From Astropecten irregularis (lineage: Eukaryota > Echinodermata > Asteroidea > Paxillosida > Astropectinidae), in assembly GCA_963971285.1 (NCBI GenBank), contig OZ020257.1:10120602-10184601 (forward strand): a stretch of 64,000 bases of DNA. The letters are read 5' to 3'. Every line of letters starts with the position of its first letter. The first letter of the stretch is position 1. This document shows, piece after piece, positions 57,201 to 64,000 of this stretch. The translations under genes and the position numbers were made by a program. The notes under the pieces were generated by a model, which searched no databases, was not told the DNA's origin, and worked only from the letters and a program-made list of their open reading frames with translations.

Positions 57201-60200
57201 GATGGGGTATCAGAGGTAGACTCAGAGCGTTGTCTAGGAGGTGGTAGTCTAGGTGCACCTGATTAAATTACAAGAGGATACAGCAAAGTCATCAACAGTT
57301 TGCCTGCACGTGTCATAATGCCATAATCTATCAGACAATGCTACAACAGACAATAAACAGATTACGCAGGAACAAAATCAGGGAGTTTCTAAGCATGTAT
57401 TTGTAAAGCAAGAAAATAACTTGACTGGATGGCTCAATTGGTAGAGCATCGGTACGCACCCAAAAAACAGTTAATTGCCAAAAATCCATGTGACTTTCAT
57501 GTTGAAGCAAACACATTTTGAAATATCAGTGAAATGATCCTTGGGTATGGCGGTGTGTGCATGGTTTCATGGCTTCTGCCTGCCAAACGAACAAAGATAA
57601 TTGACTATTGGGGTCACCACCAATGTAGGACTGGATGGCTCAGTTGGTAGAGCGCCTGTACGGTATTCACCGGTTCGAATCCAGCTCCAGTCAACTTTTC
57701 TTTGTTCACTTTTTAATTACTTTAAAATTCAGTCAGTTTCCCTTGTGGTTATTTGATGATTACATTTTGAAATACACAGCATGTAGAATTATGACTGATG
57801 TCCCATTTTGAATAAGAAAGACTGCTGCACTAAGCATATATCTGTGCTCAGTAGCTCCATGTAGATCTGTACCAGTTCAACAAGATGCTAAGCTGAGATC
57901 TGCCGGCATTTATTACACAGCTAAGACAGATTATATGAAGCTTTCAAGAAAAGGACGGTGTTTTGCCCTTTGAAGACCGCTCTTGATGTCAATCTACAAA
58001 GCATAAAATAGCAAGTTTATCAACTTTGTTGTGTAGGTATACCACTTGTTGCAATGCTGCCTTCTACTAGCCATAACAAAAACAAATTAAAACAGATTCA
58101 ACAGACATGACAGAGATCAGACAAGAAATAAGATCTACAGGGGTGTATCTAGGGGGATCTACCTTACAGAGACACAAATATTTAGACTGCGGACAGACAT
58201 GAGGACTGAGACAGGATTAGACAGGATTGCATCTGCTTGTCATCAGACATATGTCAACTCACGTGTTTGGTCAGGGGGGAAATTCGGAAGTGCTGTTGTT
58301 GAAAAACGATTCTGTCGTCTTTGCATATCTGGTAGTCATGGAAATGGGTAAGGTTAACAATGAATGAGGCATGTTATTGGGTGATAATGACCATGTGAGT
58401 TAGGACAGTTTTCACAGAATGATTTAGAAAGAACTGGAATCTATTAATATCAATTCTACAATAACTCAAATCTGCAAGTAACAAGAATGTTCACATTATC
58501 TTATAAATGCATAGTGTATCTGGTGCTTTAGTAAGTGGGAAATAAATATTGAAGTCAAGAATCAAAACTAGCCGCCAACTACATTGTAGATGTAGTTGCT
58601 CTATTCAGTCCACTACAAAATAAACTCAAAATGAACAGCAACAAAATCTGAAAACCAGAGAAAAAACTTATAATGTTGAAATGAAAACAGGTCAAAAACT
58701 CAGCATCTTCACGGCTCATCTTCGCTAGAGCTGGGTCTCCAATGAGGGTAAAGTCTGAAATTTTGCATATGATTTGATGATTTATTTTAATTAAATAAGC
58801 TAACCAGATCGATCGCAGAGCCAGATGTATGTTAATGAAAAGTAAATTACATGTATGATGTCCAAACACATTATATGGAATGTATTTTTTTACAAAAAAA
58901 TACACCAAACGTGTTGAAATTTACACTGCTCTAGTGTATTAAAATGCCATTCAGTGTGGCATATTATTGGCTTGTGTACATGTACATCAATTTTGGAAGG
59001 AGGCCCTCTATTGGGGCCAAATTCATAGAGCTGCTTAATTAAGCAGAACATTTGCTTATAATTAGCATGAAAAGTCTTCCTTGAACAAACAGGCTTGCCA
59101 ACCAAATTTTCATGAGATGTTTACTGCTTTTGATTTGCATTCGGCCATTGTTTGCTGAGCATAACATTCACAAAGAGTTTTCGCTGGCATACTGATTTTA
59201 TTCACCAAAGTTTTTGGTGCTTAAAGGTAGTATCATACTTTGGTTTTTGTCAAAGAAATACAGCTCCATTGGCAAAAATATCAAGGAAGATACAGCAACA
59301 GTCATCTGTGAAAATTTCAGTCCCATATGGTGCCAAATTTTTGAGAAAACAGTGAAAAACGGCCACAATATTTCTTAAGTCTTTTCTCTTTTATTTTTGA
59401 TCTTTTAAAAGATCAACAAGATTTTCGGTCTTTGTTTTATTAATTTCTGGATAAATACACCATTTCAGGCGGAAATATTTTAACGGTAGGGTCAGCATCA
59501 TCTTCATAGCCTGAAAGTTATATGTAAATCTGTGAACATTTCTGTTTTGGTCTCTTATCAAAGTATGATACAACCTTTAAGCAAATTTTCGTGTATGAAA
59601 TTGGCCCCTGGTCATTAGGGGTCAAGAAGACATATACATGTAGATTATTGTCCCATTTATGCATGTTGTGAAACTATGTCAATTTATCAGGATAATTGCT
59701 CCAACCATGGCTGGATACAGGTTGAAAAGCTCTCACAAACCTTCATGAAGTGTCAATTGAACTCAGGTCCATTGTCAGGTTCAAATGTTACTATGTAAAA
59801 AGACCCAGGTTCACCTCTAAGATTTTTCTTAGTCAGAAAAGGCCCCTAATTGAACACGTTCATGTAACTCTCATTACTGATGAGTAGAAACAAATGGCTA
59901 ATTACTTCAAAATAAAAATCCTTCCCTGTCAATCACGATGCACCATGTAGCCATGGGTGGAAAAGGAAGGACTGGTCTACTCTGCTCAACTATTACATCA
60001 TATTTCAAGTACAATATTTGAAATTCAATTAATACATTTTCCTTTAATTGTATCCATGTGGTTCCAAGTTCCTCCATGTGTTCCCATTAGACTACAGAAA
60101 GCACATATCACATAACTATTAGGCACATCATATGATCATAGTGTAAACCCATTTGAAGAGATGGCATGTCTATTATATATTCATTCATAGGAATTGTGGC

Positions 60201-63200
60201 CTAAAAACAATGAGGAACTTCCTGAAAGAAATTAAGTCAAGTTGTGAATTTGAACAAACATACTGAAGTCAACCCAAACAATTTCTCACTAAAATAAAAA
60301 AAACTCATTGTAACTGATAATATGCCAGAGCTTAAATTAACGAAAGGAAGTGTCCATACAATGTGACTGTATATGTTTACATTTTATCATGAAACAGAAT
60401 TGGAATTAAACAAATAAGATAATCAGAATGAATGGTCAGAGAGATAGATATAACTATTACACAGACTGATACTGCTACACAGCTCAATCTAATATACACA
60501 CAGTGATCATATGAAACTAATAAGGTGAAGTGCATGTTAATAATTAGTTAGAATTACAATCAAGTACAGGTTACAGGTCACTCTGCACTTCAGGAATCAG
60601 TCATGAATACAAATTATATTAACTGCAAAAGAAAACATGAGCATGTGTGGAGTTCTGACAACAAAAGAAATGTGTGCGATCTATGTATGAGAGTGCTAGG
60701 CTATGACTGTACAGAAATACCTTAAATTAAACCTGTATAAAATATGTGTTTGAGCGAGAAGATATATTTGTTTAATTTGTTTAAATTTTGTTTCAAAGCA
60801 AATACAACTAGAAGTCAGTGAATTATGTTTGCTTAAGTGGTTATGATCATAATAGTCCTAATTCATCACAGTATAATAGTAATTACAAACAAAGAGAACT
60901 GCAGTTATTTGTGCATTCATATTTGACTTGAACACAAAACCCACTTCAAGTTGCTAAACCTCACACAGCCGGCCTTTTCTGTTTTCCTTTTAGTCATTTT
61001 TTGGGGGGCAAATTATAGTTCCGAGATGTTTACTTTCACAGTTTTATTCATTTTAATTCGCAGTAATTCATTTCAAATTTTCATACATAATAATCTACAA
61101 GATTTTTTTTTAAAGTGTGTGAAAAAGTATAACCTTCTAGTTAGTGCAATTTGTATAGTCATTGTTTTTTAAAGTTCAGATTTCATATGAGTATAGGATG
61201 GATGCTATCTTTCAGCATTGAATAATTACAGTGATTTTTAGATTAATGGTAAATCAAAGATGTTACAAGAAAATGTTATCATGGTAATGTGCAGGCTAAG
61301 TGAAGTTGAATGTGAAATGAAAAAAATAAAATCACATGCAGGCACTGCTGAAAATAAGATTAATTTCTTCTTTTTTTTGCTCAAGCATACAATCAAAGAA
61401 AGGATAAAACGGAAATATAAACCTCCTTGGTAGAAGCAACTTCCATTGGGAAAATTCTTCTCATTCTGGTATTATCATTTTCACTAGTTAAATTATTGAA
61501 ATAAAAAAATCATTGACAAAAAAATTTGACTGACATTGCCATAGCTGTTGCAACAGGAATGTTGATAACCAAGTCAAGCAAATTGCAATATTTAACAACA
61601 AAAGACAAATGATATATGAAATTTTGACATAGATCTCAACAAAAGAACAAAATAAATGATTTGATTGCTGTTTTCAACAATGCCTTTATGTAGATTAAGA
61701 TGGATGTGAAATGTTCAGTCACTCTGTGATTTACTGGGTCATTGGTTTTTTACTCACTCTTGTCAATGTCTGCATTTACTGAGGGTGATTTGTCTCGGCC
61801 AACATTTATATACATAGGAATGTCTGGACTAGATACCACATACTGTGTGGCTTCAGACTGACTAGAAACTGAAGGGAAAAATAAACACAATCAACCGCAA
61901 TGGGAAAAATATCTACAAGAAATCTGGAAATAAACTGTGTCATGCTTTACTTTCTAAAACAATTAGAAGTTAGTTAGTCTTTAAGTGCTCCCTTAATTGT
62001 CTTTATCGTTTCTAAAACAAAGACGTTTACTGCACAATAAACAACTTGTTTATTATTCACAAAGGCTAGAAATCCGCGGAAGTAAGCGGCTCTGTCAAAA
62101 TTGGGGTTTTATTTTACAAAAACTAAGACAGGTCTGTGATTGCTGAAACTGTTCTAACAATATGGTACCGTAGAAATAAATAAATGCCATGTCCTGACAA
62201 TCTGAAATACATATTTATCATATTTTCATATCTGTATCTATTTCTAACTATAAAATAACTCTGTTTTTCAAAAGGCATATCAGGAAGACACTTACCAGAA
62301 CTGACTCCTTGTGCCATACTATGTCTGTTATGCAAGATACCTGCTTCAGCTCCCTACAAAAAGAAATCACACGTCAAATCGTCAGCATTTTTACAAACAG
62401 CCACTTTGCCCACCTAGGCGTTGAAACATAGTTTTGAAATTGAATATTTGGCCCATTTTTAGAGGACATTGATTAATTTTTCATACCAGTTTCAAGCTGA
62501 AGACTTTCCCTTACACGACATACTAATTAAGAGTTGATAGACCTTTGGATTGCGGAGTAATCAACATTCAAAGAAATTCACCCCTTCTTGAAAACTTTTT
62601 TACTGGACAAATTGGCTGTGATCCCTTCATGAAAGCCAAAAATAGGGCGCATTTGTAAATTTGTCTCTTCATGAAAACAGAAATTCATGTACGCGCTGAA
62701 AGTGCCCCAAAGAACAACATGCATTTTTGATAAATTCCCCCTTCCTGAAAACTTGAAATAGCACTTAGGTGATATTTGCCCTTTACTGATTTTCAAGACT
62801 TTATTGATTTCATTATTTTGATTTGGCCAAAACAATAGCGCTCCGCACAAATGACGTCAAAAAATCCCCGGATGTCAGACAAACATTGTCTCACATGTAG
62901 TGTACATGCACGCGCACCCACACACGTTTGCATGGTTGCAATGTTTGTCTGAGATCCGATGCTATTTTTAGCGCCAGTGCGGAGCGCTATTTTGCCAAGA
63001 TATCCATTACAATACCCTTTATAATCGATTTTGGCCAACAAAAGAAGTCCAACAAAATCTTGATTTTGCCCAATTCGCCCCTTTGTCGATGAAATGACAT
63101 TCACACAAGATTGATCTTTGGCTGTTTTATTTTCAGGAAATACATGATAATAATGATACACAAACTCTTCCCATCAGTGTATAACCTGTGTGGATGGGTG

Positions 63201-63798
63201 GACATTGTGGTGCATGGGTGGTTATCAGGGGTTATCAGGTGGATAGACAGAAGTGCCATGTGGATATTAAAGTGGAGGGTTGAGAAATAAATAGGGGATG
63301 CTTTTAATAATTATTCTACTATACTAGACTATACTAAGACAAGCAGCTCATGAAAGTTTTTAAGCCAATTGTCATTTGGCCATTTGCGTTACTAACAATT
63401 ATTTCAATTTTCGGTTCCATCAGTGCAAAGTTCCTCAAGTTAACTATGTCTTCAAATGTGCAAATTTGGCTTAAGTCCAGACAAGCAATATGGACAAATA
63501 TAACAGGAAACCTATTCTATATTCTAACTTATCCTCAACCCTTTCAACCACATCAATCCATATATATGGTATGGTAGTACCTACAAAGGTAAATGAAGGC
63601 AAGAATGCCATACAATCAACAATCATCCAACCGGACATCCAATTTACTACAGACTGTACTCAAGAAGCACTCAGCATGTGTATATCAATGGCATACATAC
63701 ATGTACTGTACTTACCACATCATTTCCAATCACCATGTTAAATGAGGCTGGAAGAGATTGCCGGTCTGGGCGTGGCTTAGCTGGTGGCTCTGGAGCTG
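51296..63798 (-). CDS. Proline-rich adaptor-like protein, last eight exons (5' part outside window)
   Basis: Exons on the minus strand: 63798-63716, 62353-62296, 61868-61758, 58328-58263, 57258-57172, 53996-53886, 53654-53250, 51369-51296. All have AG/GT borders and compatible phases (mostly phase 1), giving 995 nt, about 331 codons, ending GIKEDS and TAA. There is no enzymatic domain. It is rich in Pro, Ser, Thr and Gln. It has three PxxxPR motifs (PPAKPR, PIPKPR, PIPRPR), known ligands of CIN85/CD2AP SH3 domains, plus PRLPPPR and KKRPLPTP. PMYINV fits a Grb2-type YxN SH2 ligand, and VVSSPDIP and NIYNTPSG are other possible phosphosites. A small repeat occurs: PIPKPRQHCAG and PIPRPRQHCAQ. 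The likely role, scaffolding in signalling or endocytosis, is inferred. The family is not recognised. It converges on UBA6. Confidence 0.6.
51655..51797. repeat. Interspersed repeat, inverted relative of 40447-40632
   Basis: Contains CAACACCAATATAACAAACA, TAGTGAACAATGTTCAGTAC and GTTCGTTATAGCGACATTCC, ending ACTGTA, the inverse of the ACAGTGGAAC start of the other copy. It lies in the last intron of the adaptor-like gene. Confidence 0.4.
52072..52180. repeat. Short hairpin element
   Basis: CAGCCCATTTCACGAAACTT and TGGCGTAAGTCCACTTACGC are followed by the inverse, TGTGGCGTAAGCCAATTAAC and AAAGTTTCATGAAATCGGCTG. It is about 110 bp, nearly all base-paired if folded, and intronic. Confidence 0.6.
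54410..54650. mobile_element. Long foldback element of 240 bp
   Basis: The left arm (CTTAAATTAGACTTGTGGCC, CACGGTGATCGTCTCTGCTT, CTCCTGGCTATGGTGGGATT) pairs with the right arm (AATCTCGCCATAGCCAGGAG, AAGCAGAGACAATCACTG, GGCCACAAGTCTAGGCTTAA) around a centre near CCACTTGAAAGTGG. It lies in the intron between exons 57258-57172 and 53996-53886. Confidence 0.7.
55330..55562 (+). mobile_element. T2 tRNA-like SINE copy 6, degraded
   Basis: TTTCATGGCTTCTGACTGCC, ACAAAGATAATTGACATAGG, GCTGGATAGGTCAGTTGG (A box), GGTTCGAATCATGCTCC (B box), then the GAGTTTCCCTTGTGGTTATC tail. The tRNA-like part carries an insertion after the A box. It is antisense to the adaptor-like gene. Confidence 0.65.
55951..56030. 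repeat. Three tandem copies of a 28-bp unit
   Basis: CCAATCACAGACAAGGTATG occurs at 55951, 55979 and 56007, with the rest of the unit (ATACACAA or ATAAACAA) nearly constant. A small, recent tandem expansion in an intron of the adaptor-like gene. Confidence 0.7.
57415..57765 (+). mobile_element. T2 tRNA-like SINE copy 7 with a preceding fragment
   Basis: A tRNA-like fragment, GACTGGATGGCTCAATTGGT, is at 57422. The main copy is at about 57525-57765: GGTTTCATGGCTTCTGCCTG, ACAAAGATAATTGACTATTG, GGACTGGATGGCTCAGTTGG (A box), CACCGGTTCGAATCCAGCTC (B box), CAGTCAA, then the CAGTTTCCCTTGTGGTTATT tail. The ends GACTGGA and TCCAGTC can pair as a 7-bp acceptor stem. This is the best preserved copy. Confidence 0.75.
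59221..59580. mobile_element. TTAA-MITE, complete copy
   Basis: TTAA, AGGTAGTATCATACTTTGG, the central TTGATCTTTTAAAAGATCAA palindrome, and CAAAGTATGATACAACC with TTAA at the right end. It is inverted relative to the copy at 7047-7415. It is intronic in the adaptor-like gene. Confidence 0.75.
62823..62999. mobile_element. Short inverted-repeat element with AATAGCGCTCCGCAC ends
   Basis: Left TTGGCCAAAACAATAGCGCT and CCGCAC are matched in inverse by GTGCGGAGCGCTATTTTGCC and AAGA. An inner pair, CAGACAAACATTG and CAATGTTTGTCTGA, adds a second stem. It is intronic in the adaptor-like gene. Confidence 0.6.
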
Positions 63799-63914
63799 CT
63801 GGAAATTATACAAATATTCAACTCATCGATCAAAAGACAATCTATTATGAGCTAAGAATCCTGGTCAATGAGAGATTTTCGTGATTTTTGTCCAATACGG
63901 ATTGAGAGGTATAT

Positions 63915-64000
63915 GTGTCTTATATCTACAATTGATATATGATAATATGATACCTCTTTGAGGTCGTAGGTAAGTGTCTTATATCTACAAATGATATATG
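63915..64000. repeat. Start of a possible 59-bp tandem repeat at the window edge
   Basis: TGTCTTATATCTACAA..TGATATATG occurs at about 63916 and again at about 63975, 59 bp later, with the second copy cut by the window end. Only one full period is visible, so whether it is a longer array cannot be told here. Confidence 0.4.

Noticed and set aside
57625-57695. tRNA gene with pairing acceptor stem
   Set aside because: The same unit recurs in at least six other places with identical flanks, which marks it as a SINE.
57957-57997. Exon candidate IDIKSGLQRAKHRPF on the minus strand
   Set aside because: An acceptor is present, but no donor before an in-frame stop, and the phases of the neighbouring exons already join without it.
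1-64000. CRISPR array, prokaryotic operon, phage or biosynthetic cluster
   Set aside because: The window is an intron-rich animal locus; the tandem repeats lack spacer structure and no such genes are present.

Overview
This is an animal nuclear window with genes in many short exons, GT-AG introns and large amounts of interspersed repeat. It carries two genes I recognise securely and the 3' part of a third. UBA6 is known from vertebrates and sea urchin and is missing from flies and nematodes. DIRS-type retroelements, tRNA-like SINEs and abundant TACATGTA-type sequence fit a marine invertebrate, perhaps a deuterostome such as an echinoderm, hemichordate or amphioxus. I cannot name the species from sequence alone.

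Layout. Positions 467-20687 on the minus strand hold VPS45, an SM protein of endosomal and trans-Golgi membrane fusion. Twelve exons from the start codon are present; about the last 110 codons lie off the left edge. Its introns hold two large autonomous retroelements in antisense orientation: a nearly intact non-LTR retrotransposon (1027-4286, perfect 12-bp target duplication) and a DIRS tyrosine-recombinase retroelement (about 8661-13680). The DIRS element was itself broken by a small hAT-type MITE with an 8-bp target duplication. A 2.2-kb interval (20688-22920) separates VPS45 from the divergent UBA6, the E1 enzyme for ubiquitin and FAT10. UBA6 is complete: 26 coding exons, 22921-45232, 1021 codons, with every splice phase consistent. 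Its introns are full of MITEs, tRNA-like SINEs, a 16-bp minisatellite and a 963-bp hAT element.

The most unusual structure is at the UBA6 stop codon. The last 19 codons, stop included, are the first unit of a tandem array of 14 full copies (45176-46487) built from 87- and 99-bp units, all multiples of three. After a gene-poor interval, the minus strand from 63798 to 51296 carries the last eight exons of a proline-rich, adaptor-like protein that converges on UBA6. It has three PxxxPR motifs of the kind bound by CIN85/CD2AP SH3 domains. I could not assign it to a family.

The three genes do not form an operon or obvious pathway; VPS45 (membrane fusion), UBA6 (ubiquitin/FAT10 activation) and the adaptor-like gene are ordinary chromosomal neighbours. 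I saw no CRISPR array, prokaryotic operon or free-standing tRNA or rRNA gene. The candidates for something undescribed are the stop-codon array and the inverted-repeat elements that enclose tRNA-like promoters.
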